Shown here one piece after another: positions 1 to 8,433 of a stretch of DNA of 35,473 bases. The DNA lies in NCBI GenBank assembly GCA_012728335.1, contig JAAYFG010000044.1:1-35473 (forward strand). Reading direction: 5' to 3'. A program made the position numbers and the translations under genes. The notes beneath the pieces were generated by a model. The model saw only the letters and a list, made by a program, of their open reading frames with translations. It was not told where the DNA came from and made no database searches. The DNA comes from Tissierellia bacterium. GTDB lineage: Bacteria > Bacillota > Clostridia > Tissierellales > Peptoniphilaceae. Within the stretch, counting starts at the first letter, position 1; every line of letters begins with the position of its first letter.

Positions 1-299
1 CCAAAAATACGAGTTCCTACTGGACTCTTATCGTCTTTTACTATAACAGCCGCATTGTCATCAAATTTTATATATGTTCCATCAGGACGTCTAAGTCCTT
101 TTTTAGTTCTAACTATAACAGCTCTAACTACTTCCCCCTTCTTGACAACTCCACCAGGCGTAGCGTGTTTTACAGAACATACTACAATGTCGCCAATATT
201 GGCAGTCTTTCTATTAGTTCCGCCAAGAACTTTTATAACTAGAACTTCTTTAGCTCCTGAGTTGTCAGCTACTCTCATTCGGCTTTCAACTTGAATCAT
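1..299 (-). CDS. rplN: 50S ribosomal protein L14 (3' end missing)
   Basis: Large-subunit protein at the 30S-50S interface that binds 23S rRNA. The protein starts [20 protein letters not shown], the typical L14 N-terminus, and continues through the family stretch [14 protein letters not shown]. The ATG at 299-297 follows a strong AGGAGG. Ninety-nine codons are visible; L14 is usually about 122 residues, so roughly the last 23 codons lie beyond the left edge. It is the last visible gene of the leftward S10 cluster, 27 bp after rpsQ. There is no sign of disruption in the visible part. Confidence 0.97.
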   Translation of the reverse strand, partial: MIQVESRMRVADNSGAKEVLVIKVLGGTNRKTANIGDIVVCSVKHATPGGVVKKGEVVRAVIVRTKKGLRRPDGTYIKFDDNAAVIVKDDKSPVGTRIF

Positions 300-326
300 A
301 AAAGTTACCTCCTTCCAAAATAAGGA

Positions 327-581
327 CTATTTCGCCTTTTCAATTATCTCAACTAATCTCCAGTTTTTATCTTTACTTAACGGTCTAGTTTCCATGATTT
401 TTACAGTGTCACCTATTCCGCATTCGTTATTCTCATCATGAGCTTTAAATCTCTCAGTGTTTTTTAATTGTTTCTTGTATAGTGGATGCATTTTTAATGT
501 CTCAACTGCTACCACGATTGTTTTATCCATTTTATCGCTTACTACTGTACCGATTCTCGTTTTTCTTTTGTTTCTTTCCAT
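327..581 (-). CDS. rpsQ: 30S ribosomal protein S17
   Basis: Small-subunit primary rRNA-binding protein with an OB fold. The 84-residue product has the diagnostic [20 protein letters not shown] start and [14 protein letters not shown] near the end, and normal family length. It lies 6 bp after the rpmC stop and just before rplN, in canonical S10-cluster order, so it is surely co-translated with its neighbours. Confidence 0.98.
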   Translation of the reverse strand: MERNKRKTRIGTVVSDKMDKTIVVAVETLKMHPLYKKQLKNTERFKAHDENNECGIGDTVKIMETRPLSKDKNWRLVEIIEKAK

Positions 582-587
582 TTGAGA

Positions 588-794
588 TTATGCCTCCTTT
601 CCTAAACCTAACTCACGTTCTCTAATGATAGTTTTAACACGAGCTATGTCTTTTTTAACAGCATTTATGTTTGAAGGATTATCAAGTTGGCCTGTAGCCA
701 TTTGAAATCTCAAATTAAATAATTCACTTTTTAATTCTGATTCTTTATTAAGCAATTCAGTACTAGTAAGTTGACGAATATCTTTAACTTTCAC
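588..794 (-). CDS. rpmC: 50S ribosomal protein L29
   Basis: Small helical 23S rRNA-binding protein next to the exit tunnel. The body [19 protein letters not shown] and the later [17 protein letters not shown] are classic L29. There are two in-frame GTG candidates, at 803 and 794. The AAGGA at 810-806 is only 2 nt from the first but 11 nt from the second, and the second gives the family-like start MKVKDIRQL (68 aa), so 794 is preferred; the longer form would be 71 aa. Either way the start codon overlaps the end of rplP, pointing to translational coupling. Confidence 0.95.
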   Translation of the reverse strand: MKVKDIRQLTSTELLNKESELKSELFNLRFQMATGQLDNPSNINAVKKDIARVKTIIRERELGLGKEA

Positions 795-1224
795 TAGCTT
801 CACCGTCCTTTTCTAGCGTTTCTTTAATGACGAATTTTGTCTTAATTGGTAGTTTCATAGCAGCAAGTCTCATCGCTTCTCTAGCCAATTCTTCAGAAAC
901 ACCACCCATTTCGAACATAATTCTACCTGGTTTAACTACTGAAACCCAATACTCTGGAGAACCCTTACCTGATCCCATACGAGTTTCTGCTGGTTTCTTA
1001 GTAACTGGTTTATCTGGGAATACTTTTATCCAGATTTTACCACCTCTACGAGTGTATCTAGTCATAGCACGTCTTGCAGCCTCTATTTGATTTGATGTAA
1101 TCCAGCTTGGCTCAAGAGCTTGTAGTCCATATTCACCGTAAGTTATTGTATTTCCACGTAAAGCTTCACCTTTCATTCTACCTCTGTGAACTCTACGATA
1201 TTTAACTCTTTTAGGCATTAACAT
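784..1224 (-). CDS. rplP: 50S ribosomal protein L16
   Basis: Large-subunit protein at the A-site/tRNA corridor. The 146-residue product contains [16 protein letters not shown] near the start, [20 protein letters not shown], and the [19 protein letters not shown] signature, at normal family length. The GGGAGG at about 8 nt spacing favours the first ATG (1224) over the one two codons later at 1218, which would give the more common MPKRV start. The 3' end overlaps the rpmC start. Confidence 0.98.
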   Translation of the reverse strand: MLMPKRVKYRRVHRGRMKGEALRGNTITYGEYGLQALEPSWITSNQIEAARRAMTRYTRRGGKIWIKVFPDKPVTKKPAETRMGSGKGSPEYWVSVVKPGRIMFEMGGVSEELAREAMRLAAMKLPIKTKFVIKETLEKDGEASES

Positions 1225-1247
1225 ATTTTCTTCCTCCCTCCATGAGT

Positions 1248-1943
1248 TTATCTATTCGTTCTTTTTTTATTTCTTCTATTATTATCTCTTCTGTTGTTGT
1301 CTCTGTTTTTTGCTTGAGGAAGAACTTCTCCCTTGTAAAGCCAAACTTTAACACCTAATTTACCATATTGTGTATCTGCTTCTGCAAATCCGTAATCAAT
1401 ATCAGCTCTAAGAGTTTGTAGAGGAATAGTTCCTTCACTATATCCTTCAGTTCTAGCCATGTCAGCACCGCCAAGTCTTCCTGAAACAGCAGTTTTAACA
1501 CCTTTAGCACCCATTCTCATAGTTCTTTGAATAGATTGTTTCATTGCACGTCTGAAAGAAACTCTTCTTTCTAATTGAGCAGCAATGTTTTCAGCAACAA
1601 GTTGTGCATCTAGTTCTGGAACTTTGATTTCTTCAACATTGATTATTACACTTTTACCTGTAAGTTTCTCAAGTTCTGTTCTAAGTTCTTCAACTCCAGA
1701 TCCACCTCTACCAATTACCATTCCTGGCTTAGAAGTAACAACTGTAACTTTAACTTTGTTTGCAACTCTCTCTATTTTTATATTTGATATACCTGCTATA
1801 AATAGTTTCTTTTTGATATATTTACGAATCATATCATCTTCAACTAGCAAGTCACCAAAAGTCTTTTTATCTGCATACCATTTAGAATCCCAGTCTTTTA
1901 TAATTCCAACTCTTAGACCGTGTGGATTAACTTTTTGACCCAT
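1248..1943 (-). CDS. rpsC: 30S ribosomal protein S3
   Basis: Small-subunit head protein lining the mRNA entry channel. The 231-residue product begins [20 protein letters not shown]. It carries the KH-domain GxxG loop ([14 protein letters not shown], about residues 75-88) and the S3 C-terminal block [20 protein letters not shown]. The tail is a basic, Asn/Arg-rich low-complexity stretch ([19 protein letters not shown]), longer and more repetitive than usual but common for disordered S3 tails. It sits between rplV (18 bp upstream) and rplP in canonical order. Confidence 0.98.
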   Translation of the reverse strand: MGQKVNPHGLRVGIIKDWDSKWYADKKTFGDLLVEDDMIRKYIKKKLFIAGISNIKIERVANKVKVTVVTSKPGMVIGRGGSGVEELRTELEKLTGKSVIINVEEIKVPELDAQLVAENIAAQLERRVSFRRAMKQSIQRTMRMGAKGVKTAVSGRLGGADMARTEGYSEGTIPLQTLRADIDYGFAEADTQYGKLGVKVWLYKGEVLPQAKNRDNNRRDNNRRNKKRTNR

Positions 1944-1961
1944 TTAATTAAGCCTCCTTTA

Positions 1962-2297
1962 CTATTCTCTTTCCGCTACGACTACACCTATATGACTACT
2001 TCTTTTAAGTATCGGATAAGCCATACCTTTTGCTTTAGGTCTAAATCTTTTCATAGTTGGACCATCATTAGCATAAGCTTCTTTAACGTAAAGTTTTTCT
2101 CTATCTAAGTTTAGATTGTTCTCAGCATTTGCTACAGCTGATTTTAATACCTTCTCAAGAGCTTTAGCACCTCTTTTAGGTGTGAAACTCAAAATAGAAA
2201 GGGCTTGATCAACTTGCATGCCACGAATTTCAGCACAAATATAATTAACTTTTAATGGAGAAATTCTTATATATTTTGCAATTGCATTTGCTTCCAT
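1962..2297 (-). CDS. rplV: 50S ribosomal protein L22
   Basis: Large-subunit protein whose long beta-hairpin lines the peptide exit tunnel beside L4. The 111-residue product starts MEANAIAKYIRISPLKV, has the tunnel-loop region DGPTMKRFRPKAKGMAYPIL, and has normal length. It lies 18 bp after rpsS and before rpsC. The partner L4 gene in this window is interrupted, but L22 shows nothing abnormal. Confidence 0.98.
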   Translation of the reverse strand: MEANAIAKYIRISPLKVNYICAEIRGMQVDQALSILSFTPKRGAKALEKVLKSAVANAENNLNLDREKLYVKEAYANDGPTMKRFRPKAKGMAYPILKRSSHIGVVVAERE

Positions 2298-2315
2298 TTC
2301 ATTCCCTCCTATCTA

Positions 2316-2600
2316 CTATCTTACACCTGCAGTTTTTTCGCCTTTGTCAACATGACCTCTGAAAGTTCTTGTAGGAACAAATTCACCTAATTTATGTCCT
2401 ACCATATCTTCTGTAATATATACAGGCACATGTTTTCTACCATCGTGAACTGCTATTGTATGTGTAACCATTTCTGGAAATATTGTTGATCTTCTTGACC
2501 AAGTTTTAATTACTTGTTTATCATTAGCTTCGTTTAACGCTTCAACTTTTTTATAAAGATGATCGTCTATAAAAGGTCCCTTTTTTAAAGATCTACCCAT
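2316..2600 (-). CDS. rpsS: 30S ribosomal protein S19
   Basis: Small-subunit head protein that contacts the 50S bridge and A-site tRNA. The 94-residue product shows the family start [15 protein letters not shown], the central [20 protein letters not shown] and the end [16 protein letters not shown]. Length is normal. It lies 26 bp after rplB in canonical order, with a good Shine-Dalgarno. Confidence 0.98.
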   Translation of the reverse strand: MGRSLKKGPFIDDHLYKKVEALNEANDKQVIKTWSRRSTIFPEMVTHTIAVHDGRKHVPVYITEDMVGHKLGEFVPTRTFRGHVDKGEKTAGVR

Positions 2601-2626
2601 TTATATAATCCTCCTTCCGAACAGAA

Positions 2627-3457
2627 TTATTTTCCTCTTCTTCTTACGATATATTCGTTAGATTTCTTATTTTTCTTTCTAGTTTTAAGTCCAAGAGCTG
2701 GTTTACCCCATGGAGTAACTGGTGAAGGTTTACCAATTGGTGCTCTACCTTCTCCACCACCGTGTGGATGGTCTACTGGGTTCATTGCTGATCCTCTTAC
2801 ATGTGGTCTAATTCCCATATGTCTTGATTTACCTGCTTTACCTACAACGATAAGTTCATGTGATAAGTTACCAACTTGACCAATAGTTGCTCTACAGTTG
2901 ATGTTTATAAGTCTGAACTCACCTGAAGGTAATCTAAGTTGTGCATATTTACCTTCTTTAGCCATAAGTTGAACTTCTGCACCTGCTGATCTAGCAAGTT
3001 GTGCACCTTTACCTGGCTTCATTTCGATATTATGAATTGTAGTACCTACTGGTATAGCGCTTAATGGAAGAGCATTACCAATTTTGATATCTGCATCTAC
3101 TCCTGATTCAATAACATCTCCAACTTTTAATCCGTTTGGAGCGATAATGTATCTTTTTTCGCCGTCTACATAGTTGATAAGTGCAATATTAGCTGATCTG
3201 TTTGGATCGTATTCAATCGCTGCAACTTTTCCTTCAATACCGTCTTTATTTCTTTTGAAATCTATGATTCTATATTTTTTCTTCGCACCGCCGCCTCTAT
3301 GACGTGATGTAATTCTACCTTGAGAGTTTCTTCCTGAATGTTTTTTAATACTAACTACTAAAGATTTTTCAGGATAGCTTTTAGTTATCTCTTCAAATGT
3401 AGATACAGTCATTTGTCTACGAGCAGGGGAAGTTGGTTTGTAACTTTTAACTGCCAT
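2627..3457 (-). CDS. rplB: 50S ribosomal protein L2
   Basis: Highly conserved 23S rRNA-binding protein needed for subunit association and peptidyl-transfer centre assembly. The 276-residue product begins [18 protein letters not shown] and contains the signature [20 protein letters not shown] with the functionally important His in HPHGGGEG. It ends in the basic [19 protein letters not shown] tail. Length is normal. It lies 23 bp after rplW. Confidence 0.99.
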   Translation of the reverse strand: MAVKSYKPTSPARRQMTVSTFEEITKSYPEKSLVVSIKKHSGRNSQGRITSRHRGGGAKKKYRIIDFKRNKDGIEGKVAAIEYDPNRSANIALINYVDGEKRYIIAPNGLKVGDVIESGVDADIKIGNALPLSAIPVGTTIHNIEMKPGKGAQLARSAGAEVQLMAKEGKYAQLRLPSGEFRLININCRATIGQVGNLSHELIVVGKAGKSRHMGIRPHVRGSAMNPVDHPHGGGEGRAPIGKPSPVTPWGKPALGLKTRKKNKKSNEYIVRRRGK

Positions 3458-3480
3458 TTTTTTCCTCCTTTAACTAGGTC

Positions 3481-3774
3481 TTATTCCATACCTTCAAAGA
3501 ATTCAATACTCTTTGAGCCTTCTGCAAGTTTAACTATAGCTTTTTCCCAGCTTGGTCTTCTTCCAGATGTCATACCTTGTCTCTTAAGCTTTCCGTATCT
3601 ATTTTGAGTAGTTACTTTTTCAACAGTAACATCGAATATTGATTCTATAGCTCTTTTTATTTCAGGCTTAGTAGCGTCCTTCGCAACTACGAAAGTATAT
3701 TTGTTGAATTCCATATCATCCATACTTCTCTCAGTAATTATCGGTCTGATTATGATATCGTAGTTTCTATTCAT
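3481..3774 (-). CDS. rplW: 50S ribosomal protein L23
   Basis: Exit-tunnel protein that docks trigger factor and SRP. The 97-residue product has IIRPIITERSMDDMEFNKY near the start and the family block FVVAKDATKPEIKRAIESIF. Length is normal. Its ATG (3774-3772) overlaps the natural terminal TAA of rplD (3776-3774) as TAATG. This couples L23 translation to ribosomes finishing rplD, so the premature stop inside rplD (3921-3923) could also reduce L23 translation. Confidence 0.98.
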   Translation of the reverse strand: MNRNYDIIIRPIITERSMDDMEFNKYTFVVAKDATKPEIKRAIESIFDVTVEKVTTQNRYGKLKRQGMTSGRRPSWEKAIVKLAEGSKSIEFFEGME

Positions 3775-4397
3775 TATGCGAACACCTCCGAAATCTTTTC
3801 TAATGCATCCTTTGTTACGATAAATGAATTATATTTTAATATATCGTAAACGTTCAAGTTAGCAGCCATTGCTGTTTGAACTCCTGGGATATTGCTTGCT
3901 GATTTAATTACATTTAAGTTTTAATCAGCTGTTACGATTAATGCTTTTTTGTCAGCTTTAATAGCTTCAAGCACTCTTACCATATCTTTAGTCTTTGGAG
4001 CTTCAAATGAAATATTATCTACAACGATCATTTCATTTTCTTTAACTTTAGAAGTTAAAACGCTCTTCATAGCTAATCTTCTAACTTTTTTAGGAGTAGT
4101 ATAGCTATAATCTCTTGGCTTCGGTGCAAATACAACTCCGCCACCTTTCCATTGAGGTGATCTTATACTACCTTGACGAGCACGTCCTGTACCTTTTTGT
4201 CTCCAAGGCTTTCTTCCACCACCGCGAACTTCTGCACGAGTTTTCGCTGATTGCGTGCCTTGTCTCTTATTAGCTAAAATATTTTTAACAACTGTATATA
4301 CAGCATGTTCATTTATTTCTATGTCGAAGATATCAGCATTAAGTTCTACTTCGCCAACATTTTCTCCTTGCATATTTAACACATTAACTTTAGGCAT
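3774..4397 (-). CDS. rplD: 50S ribosomal protein L4, interrupted by an in-frame TAA
   Basis: L4 binds 23S rRNA domain I and lines the exit tunnel with L22. Codons 1-158 give a normal L4 from [18 protein letters not shown] through [20 protein letters not shown] to [13 protein letters not shown] at 3923-3921 then interrupts the frame. Directly after it, in the same frame, the sequence reads [20 protein letters not shown] and runs on through [18 protein letters not shown] to a natural TAA at 3776-3774. That is exactly the missing L4 C-terminus, and the total of 207 codons matches the family. No indel is involved: one substitution in a poorly conserved codon explains it. An unread stop would yield a 158-residue protein (3921-4397). 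Options are a sequencing error, a genuine nonsense mutation, or stop readthrough. Confidence 0.95.
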
Positions 4398-4426
4398 TAT
4401 ATGTTTCCTCCTTTCCTAAAATGTAT

Positions 4427-5053
4427 TTATCTGTTTACTGCTTTGTTTACTAGTAATAATCCTTTTTTAGGTCCTGGAACAGCACCTTTGATTAAAAGTA
4501 AATTATTTTCAGTATCAACTTTTACGATTTCTAAGTTTTGTACAGTAACTCTTTCGTTACCCATTTTACCAGCCATTCTATGATTTTTTAGAACTCTACC
4601 TGGATAAGTACCTGCACTTAGACCACCTGGCATTCTATGGAATTTAGAACCATGGCTTTCACGTCCTCTTGCGAATCCGTGTCTCTTAACAACACCAGCA
4701 GTTCCTTTACCTTTTGAAGTACCAACTACATCTACTAAGTCGCCTTCTTCAAAAACGTCAACTTTGATTTCATCACCGATGTTAAAGTCTTCTGAGTTTT
4801 CTACTCTAACTTCTCTTAACGCTCTTTTAACTTCAACTCCAGCTTTTTCAAAATGGCCTTTTAAAGGTTTGTTTACATTTTTATCTTTAATTGACCCTGA
4901 ACCAAGTTGGATAGCTTCGTATCCGTCGTTTTCGACATTTTTCTTTTGAACCACTATTACAGGGTCAACTTTTACTACTGTTACTGGTACTACTCTTCCA
5001 TCTTCTTTGAAGATTTGAGTCATACCAACTTTTCTTCCCATAATGTTCTTCAC
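4427..5053 (-). CDS. rplC: 50S ribosomal protein L3
   Basis: Primary 23S rRNA-binding protein that reaches towards the peptidyl-transferase centre. The product contains GRKVGMTQIFKEDGRVVPVT at its start and the family block FHRMPGGLSAGTYPGRVLK. An ATG at 5068 opens the frame but lies within the Shine-Dalgarno itself (ATGGAGGTG). The GTG at 5053-5051 sits 8 nt after GGAGG and gives the expected short N-terminus MKNIMGRKVGMTQIF (208 aa), so it is chosen. It is followed 29 bp later by rplD. Confidence 0.97.
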   Translation of the reverse strand: MKNIMGRKVGMTQIFKEDGRVVPVTVVKVDPVIVVQKKNVENDGYEAIQLGSGSIKDKNVNKPLKGHFEKAGVEVKRALREVRVENSEDFNIGDEIKVDVFEEGDLVDVVGTSKGKGTAGVVKRHGFARGRESHGSKFHRMPGGLSAGTYPGRVLKNHRMAGKMGNERVTVQNLEIVKVDTENNLLLIKGAVPGPKKGLLLVNKAVNR

Positions 5054-5118
5054 TGAACACACCTCCATAATTATAGCGGATTGCTTTCACAATCATATAA
5101 AGGAATAATTATCTAAAA

Positions 5119-5433
5119 TTATAACTTTATTTCAATATCAACGCCTGCCGGTAAGTTTAACTTCATTAATGAATCGACAGTTTTTTGTGTTGGACTTAAG
5201 ATATCGATTAGTCTCTTGTGAGTTCTTTGTTCGAATTGCTCTCTAGAGTCCTTATGCTTATGAACTGATCTCAAGATTGTAATTATTTCTTTTTCAGTTG
5301 GTAGTGGTATTGGACCAGATACAGTTGCACCTGTTGCTTTAGTAGCTTCCACTATTCTTGCAGCTGATTTGTCTAATAATTCGTGATCATAAGCTTTTAA
5401 CCTAATTCTAATTTTTTGTTTGTTGTTTGACAT
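5119..5433 (-). CDS. rpsJ: 30S ribosomal protein S10
   Basis: Small-subunit head protein, also NusE in antitermination complexes. The 104-residue product has [20 protein letters not shown] at the start, the GPIPLPTEK loop and the end [20 protein letters not shown]. Length is normal. It is the first gene of the leftward S10 cluster, preceded by AGGAGGG 8 nt before ATG and by a structured leader of about 240 nt. The gene upstream is divergent, so the operon promoter must be local. Confidence 0.98.
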   Translation of the reverse strand: MSNNKQKIRIRLKAYDHELLDKSAARIVEATKATGATVSGPIPLPTEKEIITILRSVHKHKDSREQFEQRTHKRLIDILSPTQKTVDSLMKLNLPAGVDIEIKL

Positions 5434-5677
5434 TTATTTCCCTCCTATCGCAAGTTTGTCGTACTTGCGACTATAAACCACCGATACACTTAACCGGGCG
5501 TTTCCACATACCGATTAAAAAAATAACAGCAATTTAAAGTCGCTCGATTTAAAATCGAACATACTCAGCAGAAATTCCCTTGTGAAATCTAGTAACGAAT
5601 TCATATTCATTACAGCTGTTAAACATTGATTTTCCAAGCCACCTTCTGCGTCAACGCAGTTGTACATTCTTTCGCAC
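5434..5677 (-). promoter_or_regulatory. structured 5' leader of the S10 operon
   Basis: About 240 nt of gene-free sequence lie between the predicted transcription start and rpsJ. It holds a row of inverted repeats: CTGCGT/ACGCAG (5646-5659), TCGATTT/AAATCGA (5544-5558), a weak AGCGA/TTGCT hairpin (5528-5544) followed by a seven-T run on the transcript (5523-5517), CCGGT/ATCGG near 5480-5497, and a 7-bp CGCAAGT/ACTTGCG stem (5449-5469) just ahead of the Shine-Dalgarno. The hairpin plus T-run resembles a weak attenuator. Leader-mediated autocontrol of S10 operons by L4 is known in gammaproteobacteria; whether this leader does the same is inference. Confidence 0.5.
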
Positions 5678-5683
5678 CTTAAT

Positions 5684-5712
5684 AGTATATACAAATATTC
5701 TTGGAATAGCAA
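5684..5712 (-). promoter_or_regulatory. sigma-A-type promoter for the S10 operon
   Basis: On the minus strand TTGCTA (5712-5707) is followed by 17 nt and TATACT (5689-5684). The predicted start is near 5677. It is the best match in the 517-bp divergent gap between rpsJ and the SDR gene. Confidence 0.6.
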
Positions 5713-5864
5713 GCATTATTTGCATTATTTTTCATTAATCGAAAAAACTTTCATAAAAACGCGAAACTCCTTTTATTTTACATTATTTCAGGCATAATTT
5801 CAAGTATCTTTCTATTATATATAGTTTTTTCGCTTTAAACATTATTTTGGAGGTTTATAATTAA

Positions 5865-5893
5865 TTAACATGTTAAACGGGTAATATTATAAT
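5865..5893 (+). promoter_or_regulatory. promoter of the SDR gene with a palindrome over -35
   Basis: TTAACA (5865-5870), a 17-nt spacer and a perfect TATAAT (5888-5893), with start near 5900. The -35 is half of a perfect 12-bp palindrome TTAACATGTTAA (5865-5876), which looks like an operator. An AAGGAGG lies shortly before the ATG at 5951. Confidence 0.6.
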
Positions 5894-5950
5894 TATAGGT
5901 ATGATGATAGAAATAATTAAAATGTATTTATAATTTAAGGAGGCTATTTT

Positions 5951-6760
5951 ATGAAAAATGTTTATATTGTTACCGGTGCAACTAAAGGTATAGGTTTTGA
6001 ATGTGCAAAAGCTCTTAAAGGAAATGAAATTGTAATTACAGGTACTAGAGAAGAAACTGTAGCTAAAGCAAAGGCAGAATATGCAAAGATTGGTATGGAC
6101 GTTCATGGTTTCCCTTGTGACGTTTCAAACCTTGATGATATGAGAAACCTTTTTGCTGAAGCACAAAAGCTTGGTAATCTTAAGGGAGTTATTAACTCTG
6201 CAGGTATTAGTGGAGTGAACGTTTCACCCGAATTAGTCTTTAAAATCGATTTACTTGGAACACTAAATACTATTAAAGCTTTTATTGAAGCCGGAGTAAA
6301 AGATAGTTCTATTCTTCTAATCGCTTCAATGCAAGGACATACTATTCCTGATAATCCAGAGCTTAATGAAATTCTTTCTAATCCAGATGCTCCAGATTTC
6401 AATAAAAAAGTTGCAAAATTTGCTACTGAATCTAATTTAGCTTATGATATGGCTAAAAAAGGCGTTCTACTATTAGCTAAAAAATATGCAGCTGAAGTAG
6501 GAGCTTTCGGTGGTAGAATAAACTCACTTTCTCCAGGAGTTATAGATACAGAAATGGTTAAAGTTGCTGAAGAAAACTTCCCTGAAATGATGGCAGCAAT
6601 GAAGAGTGTGACTCCACTTGGCAGATATGCTCAACCAGAAGAAGTAGCTGCGGCGGCTAGATTCTTAGTAAGTGATGATGCTAGTTATGTAACTGGTGCT
6701 GATTTAAAAGTTGATGGTGGATTAACAGATAGACTGCATTTACTTGCACCTAAACAATAA
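5951..6760 (+). CDS. SDR family NAD(P)-dependent oxidoreductase
   Basis: Classical short-chain dehydrogenase/reductase of 269 residues, cytosolic. The cofactor motif TGATKGIG is at residues 8-15, NSAG (the NNAG equivalent) at 82-85, the catalytic Ser near 126 (ASMQG), and the YxxxK pair at Tyr165/Lys169 (YDMAK). The C-terminal YVTGADLKVDGG block is typical of classical SDRs. A gap-filling segment before the active site (about 133-160, NPELNEILSNPDAPDF) resembles the insertion of hydroxysteroid-dehydrogenase-like SDRs, but the substrate cannot be read from sequence. It is monocistronic: its own promoter lies upstream and a strong terminator follows. Confidence 0.88.
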   Translation: MKNVYIVTGATKGIGFECAKALKGNEIVITGTREETVAKAKAEYAKIGMDVHGFPCDVSNLDDMRNLFAEAQKLGNLKGVINSAGISGVNVSPELVFKIDLLGTLNTIKAFIEAGVKDSSILLIASMQGHTIPDNPELNEILSNPDAPDFNKKVAKFATESNLAYDMAKKGVLLLAKKYAAEVGAFGGRINSLSPGVIDTEMVKVAEENFPEMMAAMKSVTPLGRYAQPEEVAAAARFLVSDDASYVTGADLKVDGGLTDRLHLLAPKQ

Positions 6761-6775
6761 TTGCTATTTGTAATT

Positions 6776-6802
6776 AAAGGACACCTTTTGGTGTCCTTTT
6801 CT
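6776..6802 (+). terminator. intrinsic terminator after the SDR gene
   Basis: A 10-bp perfect stem, AAAGGACACC (6776-6785) with GGTGTCCTTT (6790-6799), has a TTTT loop and is followed by T-rich sequence. Confidence 0.85.
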
Positions 6803-6803
6803 A

Positions 6804-6832
6804 TTGCATTTCCCTATCTTCAACTATACAAT
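6804..6832 (+). promoter_or_regulatory. candidate promoter of the lar operon
   Basis: TTGCAT (6804-6809), a 17-nt spacer and TACAAT (6827-6832) lie directly after the terminator. The predicted start near 6839 leaves only about 10 nt of leader before the larE ATG, which is short, so the call is tentative. Confidence 0.4.
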
Positions 6833-6848
6833 TAATGTAGGTGAGAAA

Positions 6849-7679
6849 ATGGATAAACTACTAACTCTTAGAGAGTATTTAAACGAATACAAAAAAATAG
6901 CAATAGCATATTCCGGTGGAGTCGACAGCACTTTCTTAATGAAGTTTGCAACAGAAATTCTAGGGAAAGACAATGTATTAGGAATAAATATTTCCTCGTC
7001 TCTACAGACAAAGAGAGAAAGAAGCTTGCTTATTGATTTGAATGCAAATGAAAACTTCAATGTAGTAAGCCAACTAATTGACGAATTGAACATACCTGGA
7101 TTAGTTGAAAACACTTCTAATCGATGCTATTACTGTAAAAAAGCGATTTTTGAAAATATCTTTAGTATCGCTAACAAACATGGATATAAATATGTTTTTG
7201 ACGGTACTAATGCAGATGATATAGATGATTTTAGACCTGGGATGAAAGCATTAAGAGAGTTGGGAGTTATAAGCCCATTGAAAGAATGTGGTTTGAATAA
7301 AGACGATATCCGAAAGTATTCTAAGGATTTAAATTTAATAACTCATGATATACCATCTTCTGCTTGTATCGCTTCAAGAATTCCATACGAAACTAAAATT
7401 ACTAAAGAAAATTTAAAACAAGTAGAATTAGCTGAAGACCTATTATTTCAATTGGGATACACCGGATTTAGAGTCAGGTATCATGATAGTATAGCTAGGA
7501 TTGAACTTAAAGAACAAGATATGATTCCTTTTATAGAAAATCATAGAGTTGAGGTTTATGAAAGTTTCAAACGAATAGGCTTTACTTTTGTAACTCTAGA
7601 CATAATAGGTTATAGAATGGGGTCTCAAAATGAATTGCTTTCAGAAAAGGAAAAGGGAGAAGTGAATTACCATGAATAG
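6849..7679 (+). CDS. larE: LarE, ATP-dependent sulfur transferase for nickel-pincer cofactor
   Basis: LarE adenylates pyridinium-3,5-biscarboxylate mononucleotide and replaces carboxylate oxygen with sulfur. The 276-residue product has the PP-loop ATP motif AYSGGVDSTFLMKF (residues 20-33) and the family segment SSACIASRIPYETKI. Three cysteines occur where iron-sulfur-type LarE proteins have them: Cys93 and Cys96 in NRCYYCKK, and Cys173 in SSACIASR. The sacrificial-sulfur type uses only the last of these. The ATG at 6849 follows TAGGTGAG; an upstream in-frame ATG at 6804 lies in the promoter region and lacks a ribosome site. The 3' end overlaps larB by 8 bp. Confidence 0.93.
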   Translation: MDKLLTLREYLNEYKKIAIAYSGGVDSTFLMKFATEILGKDNVLGINISSSLQTKRERSLLIDLNANENFNVVSQLIDELNIPGLVENTSNRCYYCKKAIFENIFSIANKHGYKYVFDGTNADDIDDFRPGMKALRELGVISPLKECGLNKDDIRKYSKDLNLITHDIPSSACIASRIPYETKITKENLKQVELAEDLLFQLGYTGFRVRYHDSIARIELKEQDMIPFIENHRVEVYESFKRIGFTFVTLDIIGYRMGSQNELLSEKEKGEVNYHE

Positions 7680-8433
7680 AGATAGTATTAAAGATCTTCT
7701 GTTAAAGTATAAAAACGATGAACTATCAGAAGATGACATGCTTAAAAATATCGAAGAACTACCCTACTCAGACTTGGACTATGCAAAGATAGACCATCAT
7801 AGAGAAATTAGAAATGGTTATCCTGAAGTAATATATTCAGAAGGAAAAGCCATTAAACACATTGTAGGAATAGTTGAAAATATGCTTAGTAAAGGTGAAG
7901 AAAACATTCTCCTTACCCGAGTTAATGCAGAAATATACGACGCACTACAATCTATTACTAAAAACCTAGATTATTTTGAAGAAGCTAGAATAATAATCGT
8001 TAATCCTAAAGTAAAAGCTACAACAGATACAAGCATACTTGTATTAGCCGCGGGAACAGCAGATTATCCAGTTGCGGAAGAAGCCGCAATCACAGCAGAA
8101 GTTTTTGGAAACAGAGTTGAAAGACTATATGATGTTGGAGTTGCTGGTATACATAGACTCCTATCAAAAATAGATGTATTAAACTCTGCCAAAGTTATAA
8201 TCTGCGTAGCAGGAATGGAGGGAGCTCTCTTAAGTGTCGTAGGTGGTCTTGTAGATGTTCCACTAATAGGAGTTCCCACTAGCGTTGGATATGGAGCAAA
8301 TTTTGGAGGACTTGCCGCACTTTTAGCTATGCTCAATTCATGTGCATCAGGTTCAAGTGTCGTAAATATAGATAATGGATTTGGAGCTGGTTATTTAGCC
8401 AGCATGATTAATAAACAAGGAGGAATTAAATGA
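7672..8433 (+). CDS. larB: LarB, NaAD carboxylase/hydrolase for nickel-pincer cofactor
   Basis: LarB carboxylates nicotinic acid adenine dinucleotide and cleaves the phosphoanhydride to give the pyridinium biscarboxylate mononucleotide. The 253-residue product has the AIR-carboxylase (PurE-like) C-terminal domain: AAGTADYPVAEEAA, GVAGIHRLL, CVAGMEGALLSVVGGL, then GVPTSVGYGANFGGLAALL. Length is normal. It overlaps larE by 8 bp and larC by 4 bp (ATGA), so the three are translationally coupled. Confidence 0.95.
   Translation: MNRDSIKDLLLKYKNDELSEDDMLKNIEELPYSDLDYAKIDHHREIRNGYPEVIYSEGKAIKHIVGIVENMLSKGEENILLTRVNAEIYDALQSITKNLDYFEEARIIIVNPKVKATTDTSILVLAAGTADYPVAEEAAITAEVFGNRVERLYDVGVAGIHRLLSKIDVLNSAKVIICVAGMEGALLSVVGGLVDVPLIGVPTSVGYGANFGGLAALLAMLNSCASGSSVVNIDNGFGAGYLASMINKQGGIK

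Noticed and set aside
5515..5667. A 50-codon minus-strand frame in the rpsJ leader that could be a leader peptide
   Set aside because: Its AAGGTG site coincides with the predicted transcription start, the frame overlaps the structured leader, and no recognisable domain is present. Kept only as a remark on the leader.
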